A stretch of 64,000 nt of DNA from an uncultured Flavobacteriaceae bacterium (GTDB lineage: Bacteria; Bacteroidota; Bacteroidia; Flavobacteriales; Flavobacteriaceae): NCBI GenBank assembly GCA_947494205.1, contig CANLUH010000002.1, positions 414,109-478,108 of the forward strand, written 5' to 3'. Positions 9,738 through 19,974 of the stretch are shown here, in pieces. Within the stretch, counting starts at the first letter, position 1; the number at the start of each line of letters is the position of its first letter. Under the pieces are notes generated by a model. That model ran no database searches. It saw nothing but the letters and a program-made list of their open reading frames with translations, and was not told the DNA's origin. The position numbers and the translations under genes are program-made.

Positions 9738-10802
9738 ATGAATAAAATCCTAGTTTTTATCGTTTTTTTCCTTGTCACAGGAATAAATGTTATAGCACAG
9801 AACGTACAATACATTTCTTCTGATAATGAAAATATTAGCGTTGAAGGTAGTAACTATATATCATTTAAAAATGGTGAATTAATTGCTCATAGACATAACT
9901 ATAAGGTATATAGAAATACTACAAAAGAGAATTTATTTAATCCTCTAAAAGCTAAAACTTGCTCAGGCATAACCTTAAACTTTAAAACAAAGAGCCCAAC
10001 AATAAAAGTGAAATTTAGAATTATTGAAGGCTTAAAAAGAGCTCCTGTTTTTGGTGTGTTTCAAGATGGGGAGTTTGATACGAATGAGCAATTTAAATAT
10101 AAAGAAAACGATATTATATCTATTAATATTAACTCTAAAAATCCAAACGAAGAAGTATTCTATACAATTACCTATCCTCTAAAAACAGATGTTCACTTTG
10201 TTGGATTAGAATTAGAAAACAACTATAAATTAGAAGAATATACAAAGAAAACTAAAAAAAAGTATATTGCCTTTGGAGATTCTATAACACATGGAACTGG
10301 TCAGCAAACAACACAACAAACCTACTCATATATTTTGGCTAAAAAACTAGGTTATGAGCTTTTTAACACAGCGGTTGGAGGTTCTAAAACATCACAAGTA
10401 ATGGCCGAAATGATTCGCGATGACTTTAAAGACATAGACATGATGACTATTCTTGTTGGAGTGAATGATTTTAATGGAGAAGGAGTTGATGTTGAAACAT
10501 TAAGAAATCGTTACAAAAATGTTTTAAGTACCATTAGAGAAACTCATAAAGACACTAAAATATACTGTATTGTATCTTTAGCCTCAACATGGAATAAATC
10601 TAAAAAAACGAATTTACCTATCGAGCCATTTATAACTGCTATAATAAAAGTTGTTAAAGAACGACAAGACAATGGAGATAAAAATATTGTTATTATTGAA
10701 GGCGCTAAATTAACAACTATTAAGGACTTAAAAGATAAAGTACATTTAAGTATAGAAGGCGCAAAGTCGTTTGCAGAAAAATTATCAATAATTATTGAAT
10801 AG
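9738..10802 (+). CDS. SGNH/GDSL carbohydrate esterase
   Basis: Secreted esterase, probably an acetyl esterase acting on a decorated glycan. The start at 9738 gives a signal peptide ending NVIAQ. The N-terminal ~140 residues look like the beta-sandwich that precedes the catalytic domain in CE2-type esterases. The SGNH blocks follow in order: IAFGDSITHG (catalytic Ser), NTAVGGSKT (Gly), LVGVNDF (Asn) and VHLSIEG (His). Translationally it is packed between a sulfatase and the GH10 gene, with gaps of 2 bp and 1 bp. This supports deacetylation of the same xylan-like substrate. The CE2-like label for the N-terminal domain is an inference; SGNH hydrolase is firm. Confidence 0.85.
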   Translation: MNKILVFIVFFLVTGINVIAQNVQYISSDNENISVEGSNYISFKNGELIAHRHNYKVYRNTTKENLFNPLKAKTCSGITLNFKTKSPTIKVKFRIIEGLKRAPVFGVFQDGEFDTNEQFKYKENDIISININSKNPNEEVFYTITYPLKTDVHFVGLELENNYKLEEYTKKTKKKYIAFGDSITHGTGQQTTQQTYSYILAKKLGYELFNTAVGGSKTSQVMAEMIRDDFKDIDMMTILVGVNDFNGEGVDVETLRNRYKNVLSTIRETHKDTKIYCIVSLASTWNKSKKTNLPIEPFITAIIKVVKERQDNGDKNIVIIEGAKLTTIKDLKDKVHLSIEGAKSFAEKLSIIIE

Positions 10803-10803
10803 T

Positions 10804-12552
10804 ATGAAACATCTAATTTTATTATATTTATTATGCTTTATTTCATTTACTACTTGTGCTCAAAACGAAGGACAAGGAAAAGACATTATAAATCAAAGTA
10901 AAATAGAATATGTAAAAACGAAAAGTGATTTTTCAATTATTAAAAGTTTTAAAGATGCAGAAAACAAGGTTCAATTATTGATCGAAACTACTAAAGAACC
11001 AAAGTTTATTTACAATTGCGCAACTAATATTCCGATACAAAAGAGTAACTATAAAAAAGGGACTGTTTTTTTATTGTCATTTAAAGCAAAAACAGTCTCT
11101 GCAAGTTTAGAAACAGGAGAGGCTAAAGCCTTATTTATATTCAAACAATTAGAAAATTATAAAGGAAATATAGATTATACACAGAGTTTTTCTTCAGAAT
11201 GGCAAACCTATTATTTGCCGTTTCAAGCTAATAGATATATTAAAAAGAAGGATTTGGGTATAGTAATACAATATGGATATAGACCGCAATCCTTTTTATT
11301 AAAAGATGTGAAATTTGAAGTTTTTACAGAAGGAACAAAACTTGAAAGTTTACCAAAAACAGAAATTACTTACGCGGGAATGGAAGCCAATGCACAATGG
11401 CGAAAAGAAGCCAATAGACGTATTGATTCTATAAGAAAAGGTGGTTTTGCAATTCAGTTTTTTAAAAATGGAAAACCTTTGGTTAACAAAACAGTTAATG
11501 TAAAGTTGAAAAGACATCAATTTCCTTTTGGAGCAAGAATGGCTGCAGAAGATATTGTAAACAACACAGACGATTATAAAAACTTTAAAAAAGCGTTTAA
11601 TAGTTTGGTTTTGGGTAATGATTTAAAAATAAAACACTGGAATCGTAAAGACAAACGAGAACAGACTTTAAAAGCATTAGACATTTTAAAAACTGAAGGT
11701 TATCCAGTAAAAGGGCACGTTTTAATTTGGCCAGGTTTTAACTATTTGACTAAGCAGATCCGTAAAAGTAAAGACAATCCTAAAAAAGTTATTCAAATAG
11801 TTGAGTCTCACGTAAACAATATATTAGATGCCACAAATGGTAAAATAACACACTGGGATGTCGTAAATGAAGCCTATACAAATAGAGATTTACAACGCAT
11901 TACAGGAAGCGAAGAACTGTTGTATAATGGATTTAGAACCATTGCGAAAAAGCAGCCAAACATACCACGTTTTACCAACGAATATGGTATTATAAGTAAA
12001 GGTGGTATAGATAGACAAAAGCAACAATGGTATTACAATTTTATTAAACGTATAGATAAAAATACAGATGGATTGGTACAAGGCATAGGTATACAAAGTC
12101 ATATAGGAAGTGATTTAACACCGCCAGAACGCGTACTTGAAATTTTAGACTATTATGCGCAGTTGAATAAAAAAATTAGTATTTCAGAATTTACAATGGA
12201 TATTCAAGATGCCAAAATTAGAGAACAATACACACGTGATTTTTTAATAGCAGCTTTTAGTCACCCCAATGTATCTGAGTTTTTGTTTTGGGGCAACACA
12301 GAAGATGGACGAGGTAAGTGCGATATTTTTACAAAAAAAAATGAAATTGGTGACATGGGTAAAGCCTATTTTTCATTAGTGCACGACGCTTGGAAAACTA
12401 ATTTAACAGGAAAGACTTCTAAAGAAGGATTGGTTGTAGGGAGAGGTTTTTATGGTATATATGAGTATTCTTTTGTGGTGAACAGCAAAGTCGTTGTAGG
12501 AACATTTCAACTAAAGCCAAACCAACGTGAAATTATTAAAATTGAATTATAA
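10804..12552 (+). CDS. GH10 endo-beta-xylanase
   Basis: Endo-acting xylanase family enzyme of 582 aa from the ATG at 10804, with a signal peptide ending TTCAQ. An N-terminal beta-sandwich of about 150 residues resembles a carbohydrate-binding module. The GH10 barrel follows: GHVLIWPG, HWDVVNEAY with the acid/base Glu, TNEYGI, and ISEFTMDI with the nucleophile Glu. All catalytic residues are present. No T9SS tail is seen, so it is probably periplasmic or kept at the membrane. In marine Bacteroidota, GH10 enzymes act on beta-1,4- or mixed beta-1,3/1,4-xylan. Its presence is the main reason to think the locus targets a xylose-containing sulfated polysaccharide. Confidence 0.9.
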   Translation: MKHLILLYLLCFISFTTCAQNEGQGKDIINQSKIEYVKTKSDFSIIKSFKDAENKVQLLIETTKEPKFIYNCATNIPIQKSNYKKGTVFLLSFKAKTVSASLETGEAKALFIFKQLENYKGNIDYTQSFSSEWQTYYLPFQANRYIKKKDLGIVIQYGYRPQSFLLKDVKFEVFTEGTKLESLPKTEITYAGMEANAQWRKEANRRIDSIRKGGFAIQFFKNGKPLVNKTVNVKLKRHQFPFGARMAAEDIVNNTDDYKNFKKAFNSLVLGNDLKIKHWNRKDKREQTLKALDILKTEGYPVKGHVLIWPGFNYLTKQIRKSKDNPKKVIQIVESHVNNILDATNGKITHWDVVNEAYTNRDLQRITGSEELLYNGFRTIAKKQPNIPRFTNEYGIISKGGIDRQKQQWYYNFIKRIDKNTDGLVQGIGIQSHIGSDLTPPERVLEILDYYAQLNKKISISEFTMDIQDAKIREQYTRDFLIAAFSHPNVSEFLFWGNTEDGRGKCDIFTKKNEIGDMGKAYFSLVHDAWKTNLTGKTSKEGLVVGRGFYGIYEYSFVVNSKVVVGTFQLKPNQREIIKIEL

Positions 12553-12567
12553 TATAATTATAATATA

Positions 12568-14256
12568 ATGAAGCACATACTAACCATTCTAACACTCGCT
12601 TTAGTTGTTTCGTGTAATTCTCAAAATAAAGAAACCAAGGAAAAAAGTATTCAAAACGAACAACCAAATATTGTTTGGATTGTTACCGAAGATATTAGTC
12701 CAACACTATCATTTTATGGAGATACTACTGCTAAAACACCAAATTTAGATGCTTTAGCAAAAGAAAGTATGGTGTATGATAATGCATTTTCCGTTGTTGG
12801 AGTTTGTGGCCCAAGTCGTTCGGCAATTATTACCGGTATGTATCCAACAACCATTGGTACTCAACATATGCGTACAGGTCAAGATGTGATGTCTTGGGGG
12901 AAACGTAAGTATAAAGATTCTATAACAACAAATCGAAAAGACATAAATGGGGTTGCTATTCGTCAATATTCGACGGTTATTCCTGAACAAGTAAAATGTT
13001 ATACAGAATATTTAAGGCAAGCTGGTTATTATTGCACCAATAACCAAAAAACAGATTATCAATTTGCTGCTCCAGTCTCAGCTTGGGATGAGAATAATAA
13101 TAAAGCACATTGGAGAAATGTACCCAAAGGAAAACCATTCTTTTCTGTCTTTAATATTGGAACAACACATGAAAGTCGCTTGTGGAAAAACGATAATTTA
13201 CCATTAACAGTTAATCCAGAAACTGTAACAGTGCCTCCATATTTGCCAGATAATGAATCTACAAGGAAAACAATTGCACGTCATTACAGCAATGTAGAAT
13301 TAATGGATGTAGAAGTAGGAACTTTTATTAAACAACTTAAAGACGATGGTTTGTACGATAATACTATTATTTTCTTTTATAGTGATCATGGAGGACCATT
13401 ACCAAGACAGAAACGTGAGATTTATGATTCGGGTTTAAAAGTGCCTTTTATGATTAAAGGAATTGCTTCAGAAGGCGGACGAACAGAGCGTATGATTTCG
13501 TTTGTAGATTTAGCACCAACAATGTTAAGTTTAGCAGGCATTGAACCACCAAAATATATAGAAGGAAAAGCCTTTTTAGGTGAATTTAATGCTGAAAAAC
13601 GTGATTATATCTTTGGGAGTTCTGATCGATTTGATGAATTTACAGACAGAACGAGAGCAGTTCGTAATACACAATATTTATACTTAAGAAACGACTTTCC
13701 AGAGAAAACAAAGTATAAAGACATTGCCTATAGAAAGAATATACCAATGATGCCAGTATTTTTAGAGCTTGAAAAAGAAAACAAGTTAAATGAAATGCAA
13801 GAACTATGGTTTGGTGTAAAGACTAAAGAAGAATTGTACGATTGTGAAATTGATCCTCATAATATTAATAATCTTGCTGAAAATCCAGAATATGCTTCCG
13901 TTTTAAGCAAAATGCGTGCTATTTTGACGTCTCATTTAAAAGACAGACAAGATTTGGGCTTACAACCAGAATCTCAAGAATTAAATAGAATGTGGCCAAA
14001 TTATAAGCAACCAATAACAGCTTCAGTAGATGTTAAGATTAAAAATGGTTTAGCTTATCTTTCTACTAAAACAAAAGGAGCTTCAATTGCCTATATTATT
14101 TCTAATGAGTTATTAAATGAATACGATTTAAACAGTCCTTGGCAATTATATTCCAAACCAATAAAGCTTAAAAAAGGTGAAGTCATTTACACTATTTCAC
14201 AACGTATAGGTTTTCGTGAAAGTGAAATAAGTCAGTTGTTGCATGAGGCTAAATAG
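12568..14256 (+). CDS. S1-family sulfatase, N-sulfoglucosamine-sulfohydrolase-like lipoprotein
   Basis: Fifth sulfatase of the locus, 562 aa. The lipobox is VVSC (Cys16). IVWIVTEDIS is the metal-site strand, CGPSR starts at C80, and YSDHGGPLPRQKRE follows. The TED in place of xDD and the GPLPRQK block are typical of the S1_8-like (sulfamidase-like) branch. After the sulfatase fold comes a C-terminal ~90-residue extension with chitobiase-like beta-sandwich character (SVDVKIKNGLAYLSTKTKG), which probably accounts for its length. It is the last gene of the first transcription unit; about 200 bp containing a promoter separates it from the next gene. Confidence 0.9.
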   Translation: MKHILTILTLALVVSCNSQNKETKEKSIQNEQPNIVWIVTEDISPTLSFYGDTTAKTPNLDALAKESMVYDNAFSVVGVCGPSRSAIITGMYPTTIGTQHMRTGQDVMSWGKRKYKDSITTNRKDINGVAIRQYSTVIPEQVKCYTEYLRQAGYYCTNNQKTDYQFAAPVSAWDENNNKAHWRNVPKGKPFFSVFNIGTTHESRLWKNDNLPLTVNPETVTVPPYLPDNESTRKTIARHYSNVELMDVEVGTFIKQLKDDGLYDNTIIFFYSDHGGPLPRQKREIYDSGLKVPFMIKGIASEGGRTERMISFVDLAPTMLSLAGIEPPKYIEGKAFLGEFNAEKRDYIFGSSDRFDEFTDRTRAVRNTQYLYLRNDFPEKTKYKDIAYRKNIPMMPVFLELEKENKLNEMQELWFGVKTKEELYDCEIDPHNINNLAENPEYASVLSKMRAILTSHLKDRQDLGLQPESQELNRMWPNYKQPITASVDVKIKNGLAYLSTKTKGASIAYIISNELLNEYDLNSPWQLYSKPIKLKKGEVIYTISQRIGFRESEISQLLHEAK

Positions 14257-14364
14257 TCGAAGATTAATAAATCAAATACGATTTTTTGTGTAGATTCTTT
14301 AATTCGAAACCGTTTTAAAAAGCTATGTTTATGAATAGGCTTTTCGTATCTATAGAATTAAGGA

Positions 14365-14398
14365 TTGACAATTATGAAACGTATTGCGCTTAATTTTG
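14365..14398 (+). promoter_or_regulatory. Bacteroidota-type promoter
   Basis: TTG at 14365-14367 and TAATTTTG at 14391-14398, 23 bp apart, match the TTG/TAnnTTTG consensus of the flavobacterial housekeeping sigma factor. The site lies about 60 bp upstream of the beta-helix gene at 14458, giving a short 5' leader, and it starts a second transcription unit of the locus. Confidence 0.6.
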
Positions 14399-14457
14399 TA
14401 CCTTATTACTTCTATTAACAATTAATTTTGATTTAAACAGATTAAAGGTTATTTATA

Positions 14458-16239
14458 ATGAATCAAAAATTACATACAATATCATTTTTAGCATTGTTTA
14501 TTAGCGCGTTTACTTTTGCGCAAACAACTTATTATGTCGATCAGCAAAACGGGTCGAATTCCAATAACGGAACAACAACTACTACAGCATATGAAACTTT
14601 TGATAAAGCAAAAAACAACGTTTCGGCTGGTGATACTATTGAAATAATTGGAGAATATAAAAACCCAAGTTACAATGCAAGTTATTCTTATTCTGCCGAA
14701 AATGACGCACATTTATGGCATGCAGAGAACACAATAAGAATCCATAATCTAAACGGGTCAGCTGGGAATTTTATCACCATAAAAGCCCATAATAACAGTA
14801 CCGTTTTAAAAGGAGATGGTGCGAACATTTTTAGAGTTACTAATAGTTCATATTTAAAAATTGAAGATTTTAACATTCATGGTGAAGTAGATAATATTCC
14901 GTTAAGTACTGCAAATGCTTTGCAGTTTGCGTACTTGATTGATGATGCTAACCTTCAAGGTACAACAACAATGCCAGATATTAACGATATTAAATTTAGA
15001 AATGAAGACGAAACAAATGATACTGATGATGTGGTTGAGGAGACAGATACTTATACAGATATTAGTACACTAAGTGTAATAAGACCCTCTTATATTGATA
15101 CTAGAGGATTATACATAAGTAACTCAGATAATATTGAAATTACAGGAAACACAATTCATCACACTCCTGGTGGTGGTCTAAGGGTTTCAGATTGTAAATT
15201 TATAAACATTGAGGAGAATGAGATATACAGATGTTCAGCTAAATCTTATTCTGGTACGCATGCACTTGTAGTAACTAAAACAGAACCAATAGGTTCGAAT
15301 AACTATAGCATTAATATTTTAAGAAATAAAATCCATCATAATTATAACGAACAATACTCTTGGGCACCTACAAAAATAATTATTACACCTAGGATAGATG
15401 AAGGTAAGGGAATATCACTACAAAGAAATAATACAGATTTATGGAATAGTGGTAGTGGACGTATATTGGTAGCAAATAATTTGTGCTATTGGAATGGATT
15501 TAGCGGAGTACATACCAATGACGGAAATAGAATCGATTTTATAAATAACACCTGTTATATGAATTCTTATACCAATACAGTAACATATGCTGGGGAAGAA
15601 CAGAAAGGAAATAATATAGGTATTAGTGCTCAAGGTAGCGACGATATTAAAATGATTAATAATATTTCGGTTATTGATACGGATTGGGATGCTTTTGCAC
15701 TTGCTGCTGGAGGAGGTACAACTAATTTAGTGGTTACAGATAATATAATATTTGGAGTTAATGGTACCGTAAATGAAGATGTAGACATTACCGCTGTAGA
15801 TGTAGATACAATGATTACAAATCCGTTATTTGTAAATGCAGGAGATCAAAACGCAAGTAATTATGATTTTAGTTTAAATTCAAATTCACCAGCAATAGAT
15901 ATTGCAGATTCGTCTCAAGCACCTACGGATGACTTTTTTGGTAATACAAGAGATGTTACTCCAGATTTAGGAGCTATTGAATACCAGCCAACATTATCTG
16001 TAAATGAAGTAGAATTGAATACCATAGTAGTATTCCCTAATCCGTTTCAAAATCAAATTACTATTCGTAAACCCAAAATTTCTATAGAAAACATAAGATT
16101 ATACAATGTTTTGGGACAGAAACAATCGTTTAATTCACTATTAAATACTAATTCGGTGATTTTAAAATTGAATGATTTACCAAGTGGAATATATGTATTG
16201 AAAATTGATTCAGTTACTAAAAAGGTTATAAAAAGATAA
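14458..16239 (+). CDS. Secreted right-handed parallel beta-helix protein with T9SS tail
   Basis: A signal peptide (FTFAQ) is followed by TYYVDQQNGSNSNNGT, the usual N-terminal cap of secreted parallel beta-helix proteins. Repeated helix rungs follow (SDNIEITGNTIHHTPGGGLRVSD, and Asn-rich turns). The block SPAIDIADSSQ...DLGAIEY closes the helix, as in choice-of-anchor Q proteins. The last ~70 residues are a type IX sorting domain (VFPNPFQNQITI). The fold occurs in polysaccharide lyases and in some glycoside hydrolases, but no lyase catalytic residues could be assigned. It could be a lyase, a hydrolase or only a surface binder of the target glycan. It has its own promoter upstream. Confidence 0.8.
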   Translation: MNQKLHTISFLALFISAFTFAQTTYYVDQQNGSNSNNGTTTTTAYETFDKAKNNVSAGDTIEIIGEYKNPSYNASYSYSAENDAHLWHAENTIRIHNLNGSAGNFITIKAHNNSTVLKGDGANIFRVTNSSYLKIEDFNIHGEVDNIPLSTANALQFAYLIDDANLQGTTTMPDINDIKFRNEDETNDTDDVVEETDTYTDISTLSVIRPSYIDTRGLYISNSDNIEITGNTIHHTPGGGLRVSDCKFINIEENEIYRCSAKSYSGTHALVVTKTEPIGSNNYSINILRNKIHHNYNEQYSWAPTKIIITPRIDEGKGISLQRNNTDLWNSGSGRILVANNLCYWNGFSGVHTNDGNRIDFINNTCYMNSYTNTVTYAGEEQKGNNIGISAQGSDDIKMINNISVIDTDWDAFALAAGGGTTNLVVTDNIIFGVNGTVNEDVDITAVDVDTMITNPLFVNAGDQNASNYDFSLNSNSPAIDIADSSQAPTDDFFGNTRDVTPDLGAIEYQPTLSVNEVELNTIVVFPNPFQNQITIRKPKISIENIRLYNVLGQKQSFNSLLNTNSVILKLNDLPSGIYVLKIDSVTKKVIKR

Positions 16240-16474
16240 ATACCTAATTGAAAGTTTTTAGTAGTAATAAAAGTATAGTTTTTAACTAAAAATTAAACAC
16301 GATATTTTCTCAGACTGAAAAAAAATAGATCATTATAGGTGTTTTATTTTTTGAAACAGTTACAAATCGTCTGTATTGTTGATAAATTCTCAATTATCAA
16401 ACGTTATCAGACAATAATGAAACCATTTTATGCTACTTTTTTTTCAATTTTACATCACTTAAAACAACTACTGT

Positions 16475-18193
16475 ATGAAAACCAAGTTTTTACTTTATTC
16501 AATTTTAGCAATCGTTTTTATTTTTTCGTGTGAAGACGATGACGAAAATTTAAATGGTACAGGAATAGTAAATTTTACTTTAGAAGAATTAGTTGAAGTT
16601 GAAAACGCAACAATTCCATTAAATATTAATTTAGGTATAGATACCTTTAATCATAGTGGCGGAACTGTTGATATTTCAATTTCTGGTGCAGATTACGGTA
16701 CAGATTATGAAACAAGTAGTGGTAGTTCAAATTTTAGTATTGAAATTGAACAAGGCAGTTTGGCTAGTTCATTTAGCTTAACACCAATAGATAATGAAAC
16801 TATAGATGGAAATTTAAACTTAACCATTACAATTATAAGTGTTACGGGAGCTTTAACTTTAGGAGAGAGTACCACATTACAGTTTACTATATTAGATGAT
16901 GATAATCCTTTAATTGCAATTGTAGACTTTGAAAACGAGACAGGTACTATACAAGAAAATAATCCAACTAATTATATAGTAAATATCCCTTTTAATCAAG
17001 TCTCTACAGATGGTGGTACAATAACTATTGCTGCATCTGGAAATGCAATTTTGGGAACAGATTACACAGTTATAAGTCAATCTGCAAGTCCGTTTACTGT
17101 AACAGTTCCAGCTGGAGCAACATCTGCAAGTTTTGAAATTACTGCAATAGATAATACAGTTTTTGAAGCAGATAAAATTGCAACGTTTACAATAACAGAA
17201 GTAACAGGTGGTGTAGCAACTGGTGTTACAACAGCTACTACTATAACTATTGAAAATGACGATTCTCCACCAAATCCAATAATCGATTTTAATGCTTCAA
17301 ACGCATTAAGTTACAATGAAGATGCTGGAACAGTTACATTAAATTTCAATCTATCAGGAACAACAACTGTAGATGCAACAGTAGAACTAACAACGTCTGG
17401 CACAGCAGATACTTCCGATTTTAATTTTGGAGGAAGTAATAGTCCATATTCATTTGTTATTCCAGCTGGTTCAACAACTGGAAGTGTTGCCATTACAATT
17501 GTAGATGATACTGCGCAAGAATCTGATGAGACCATAATTATAGACATCACCAATGTTACTGGCGGATTAGATGCAGGAGTTACTTTACAACAACAAACAG
17601 TAACTATAACAGATAATGATGCAGTAGTATTTAATTATGTTGAAGATTTTGAATCTGGTACTAATCTAGTAACATTAGGTTTCGAGAATATTTTGAACGG
17701 ACAAACAGTAGATCCAACAAAAATAATTTCGTTAATCACAAATGCTGGTAATTTTTCAGATGTAAACGACGTTAATGGAACCTCGGATAATGGATTAAAT
17801 ATGTTTCATAACGCTGGAAATGGTACCACAGTTACAGAGTTATTAGATAATGTTTTGGTTTCCCCAGTTATGATGGCTTCTGGTAATATGGAAGTTATTA
17901 TAGATAATGCTTATGCATTTAAAAACCAAAATAGTGCAACCGTTACCTATTACTATTCAGAAACATACAATGGTTCTGGAACATTTACAGAAAGTGAATG
18001 GACAGTTATGGGTACAGAAACAGCAGCTAATATGGATGGTGAAGGATTTGGCAATAATACTTATAAGCAACAGCAATATAATATAACTACTTCTGGAAAC
18101 TTCTATCTAGCAATAAGAGTGTCTCAAACTGTGGATGCTGCGAGCTATAGAACAAGATGGCGTTTTGACAACTTAAAAGTAAACTCATTATAA
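16475..18193 (+). CDS. Surface lipoprotein with Calx-beta-like repeats
   Basis: Lipoprotein of 572 aa: the signal ends FIFSC and is followed at once by EDDDEN, the acidic surface-export signal of Bacteroidota lipoproteins. About four Ig-like Calx-beta repeats of ~110 residues follow, each with an NEDAGT- or QENN-type start and a DDDNPLI-, ENDDSPP- or TDND-type end. The C-terminal ~190 residues (EDFESGTNLVTLGFENI onward) form a choice-of-anchor J-like beta-sandwich seen in adhesins and glycan-binding proteins. It probably binds polysaccharide at the cell surface in the position a SusE/F-type protein would occupy. No enzymatic motif is seen. It starts a tight run of four secreted-protein genes. 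Confidence 0.75.
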   Translation: MKTKFLLYSILAIVFIFSCEDDDENLNGTGIVNFTLEELVEVENATIPLNINLGIDTFNHSGGTVDISISGADYGTDYETSSGSSNFSIEIEQGSLASSFSLTPIDNETIDGNLNLTITIISVTGALTLGESTTLQFTILDDDNPLIAIVDFENETGTIQENNPTNYIVNIPFNQVSTDGGTITIAASGNAILGTDYTVISQSASPFTVTVPAGATSASFEITAIDNTVFEADKIATFTITEVTGGVATGVTTATTITIENDDSPPNPIIDFNASNALSYNEDAGTVTLNFNLSGTTTVDATVELTTSGTADTSDFNFGGSNSPYSFVIPAGSTTGSVAITIVDDTAQESDETIIIDITNVTGGLDAGVTLQQQTVTITDNDAVVFNYVEDFESGTNLVTLGFENILNGQTVDPTKIISLITNAGNFSDVNDVNGTSDNGLNMFHNAGNGTTVTELLDNVLVSPVMMASGNMEVIIDNAYAFKNQNSATVTYYYSETYNGSGTFTESEWTVMGTETAANMDGEGFGNNTYKQQQYNITTSGNFYLAIRVSQTVDAASYRTRWRFDNLKVNSL

Positions 18194-18216
18194 AAAATAA
18201 TTAAACTATTATAAAT

Positions 18217-18573
18217 ATGAAAAAATTAATTTTTACAGCATTATTACTTATAGGATTTACATTTTCAGGATTTGCTCAATCTGATAAAATGAAAGAGAAA
18301 GCAAATCAAAAAATTGAAAAAATCAATACTCAAATTATTAAAGGTAATGAGAGTGTTGCTTTAACAGATGAGCAAAAGGAAAAGATTTACGCTTTAGAAA
18401 TTGAAAAGCTTAAAAAAATTAAAAGCTTAAGAAAAGAGATTAAAGATAAGACTGTACTTAAAGAAAAAATCAAAGCTTTAAATAAAGCAGAAGGTAAAGA
18501 GATTTCTCAAAATATCTTGACAAAAGAGCAAAAGAAAGCCAGAAAAATGGCTAAAGAAAAGATTAAAAAATAA
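18217..18573 (+). CDS. Small secreted Lys/Glu-rich coiled-coil protein
   Basis: Not assigned to a family with confidence. It has a signal peptide of about 20 residues (FTFSGFAQ). The remaining ~98 residues are almost entirely helical and rich in Lys, Glu and Ile, with LTDEQKEKIYALEIEKLKKIK resembling the LxxEQ pattern of small periplasmic CpxP/Spy-like proteins. It lies 23 bp after the Calx-beta lipoprotein and 5 bp before a GH5 gene. A periplasmic holdase or stress role during heavy secretion is a guess from composition only. Confidence 0.7.
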   Translation: MKKLIFTALLLIGFTFSGFAQSDKMKEKANQKIEKINTQIIKGNESVALTDEQKEKIYALEIEKLKKIKSLRKEIKDKTVLKEKIKALNKAEGKEISQNILTKEQKKARKMAKEKIKK

Positions 18574-18578
18574 TTAAA

Positions 18579-19958
18579 ATGAAGTATTTAAAACTATCCA
18601 TATTAATCTTTATTGCAACAATGACTATAAATGTTGTTGCTCAGTCGACACCACAACAAATTATTGCGCAAATGGGAAGAGGTATTAATTTGGGTAATGT
18701 TTTAAGTGCTCCAATAGAAGGGAATTGGGCGCCAGCAGTTGAAGAATCTTATTTTGATGATGTTGTAGCAGTTGGTTTTAAAACAGTAAGAATTCCTATT
18801 CGGTTTGATAATCATACAACGTCATTAAGTTCTGTAAACTATACAGAAGCTAGTACAGGTAATTATATTGGTTCTAGCGCAGATTATAGTGTTAATGCAA
18901 CATATTTAGACCGTATAGAAGAAGTTACAGATTGGGCTTTAAGTAAAGGGTTAATAGCTATTATAGATGTTCATGGAGATCATTGGTATTGGGAAAGCTA
19001 TGATACTTCTAGTTCTGAATATAAAACTGGTAACGACAGATTAGCTGCTGAAGATCGTTTTAGAGCTATTTGGCGAGACTTATCAGTTAGATTTCAAAAT
19101 AAATCTGAAAACCTTTTGTTTGAGATTATGAACGAAGCTTATTTTAGTATGTCTGCAACTGAAGTTGATACTGTAAATACAGATATTCTTTCAATTATAA
19201 GGCAAACAAATCCAACAAGAAATGTTATAGTAAATGGAGGAGGAGTAAATTCTTGGCAAGCACCATTGCAAATGTCTTCAACGTTTATTAATAGTGATAG
19301 TTATCTTATAGCCACTTTTCATTATTACAAACCTTTTAGTTTTACGAGTTCTTCAAAACCGCAACACAATGATTTTGATTGGGGAAGTGTTTCAGATAAA
19401 AATACAGTTGACTCTCATTTTGATTCCGTGTTAACTTGGTCTCAAAGCAATAATATACCAGTTTTGTTGGGCGAATTTGGTGCTGATAATCAATGTGGTT
19501 ATGATTATGTAAATAATGTTTGTGGTACAGATGGCGGACCAGATAATGCCTCAAGAGTAGCATACCATAGTTATTTGGCGGAAGCAGCAATAAATAGAGG
19601 ATTTGCATTTACAGCTTGGGATGCTGGAGAAAAATCTAATAAAACAATTTATAAAGTTTCAGATAGAACTTGGGTTGAAGATGTTAGAAATGCATTACTG
19701 GGAAGCACGTTAAGTATTAATAATTTCATTACTAATAGTACAATGTTAATATACGCAAACCCTGTAAAAAAAACTTTAAATATAAAGTCTCAAAAACCAA
19801 TACACCTAGTTTGTCTTTTTAACTTAAATGGAAGGGAAATAGCTTTAAATAATACTGTGACACAAAACATATCTCATATTAACAATGGGATGTATATACT
19901 TAAGATAACCTTTACAGATCAGACAAATTCTTATAATAAAATATTAATTAATCATTAA
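18579..19958 (+). CDS. GH5 family endo-glycanase with T9SS tail
   Basis: Secreted TIM-barrel endo-glycanase of 459 aa. The signal peptide ends NVVAQ. GRGINLGNVL opens the GH5 barrel, LLFEIMNEAY carries the acid/base Glu of the Asn-Glu pair, FHYYKPF follows, and VLLGEFGAD has the nucleophile Glu. A type IX sorting domain occupies the last ~75 residues (IYANPVKKTLNIKS). GH5 covers endo-glucanases, xylanases and mannanases, and the sequence alone does not decide between them. In this locus it would be the surface-exposed depolymerising enzyme, acting before the GH10 and GH3 enzymes. Confidence 0.87.
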   Translation: MKYLKLSILIFIATMTINVVAQSTPQQIIAQMGRGINLGNVLSAPIEGNWAPAVEESYFDDVVAVGFKTVRIPIRFDNHTTSLSSVNYTEASTGNYIGSSADYSVNATYLDRIEEVTDWALSKGLIAIIDVHGDHWYWESYDTSSSEYKTGNDRLAAEDRFRAIWRDLSVRFQNKSENLLFEIMNEAYFSMSATEVDTVNTDILSIIRQTNPTRNVIVNGGGVNSWQAPLQMSSTFINSDSYLIATFHYYKPFSFTSSSKPQHNDFDWGSVSDKNTVDSHFDSVLTWSQSNNIPVLLGEFGADNQCGYDYVNNVCGTDGGPDNASRVAYHSYLAEAAINRGFAFTAWDAGEKSNKTIYKVSDRTWVEDVRNALLGSTLSINNFITNSTMLIYANPVKKTLNIKSQKPIHLVCLFNLNGREIALNNTVTQNISHINNGMYILKITFTDQTNSYNKILINH

Positions 19959-19974
19959 ACTAAAATAAATTATT

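Noticed and set aside
16339..16533. 64-aa frame between the beta-helix and Calx-beta genes
   Set aside because: Phe/Leu-rich low-complexity frame overlapping the start of the Calx-beta gene; no RBS or homology pattern.
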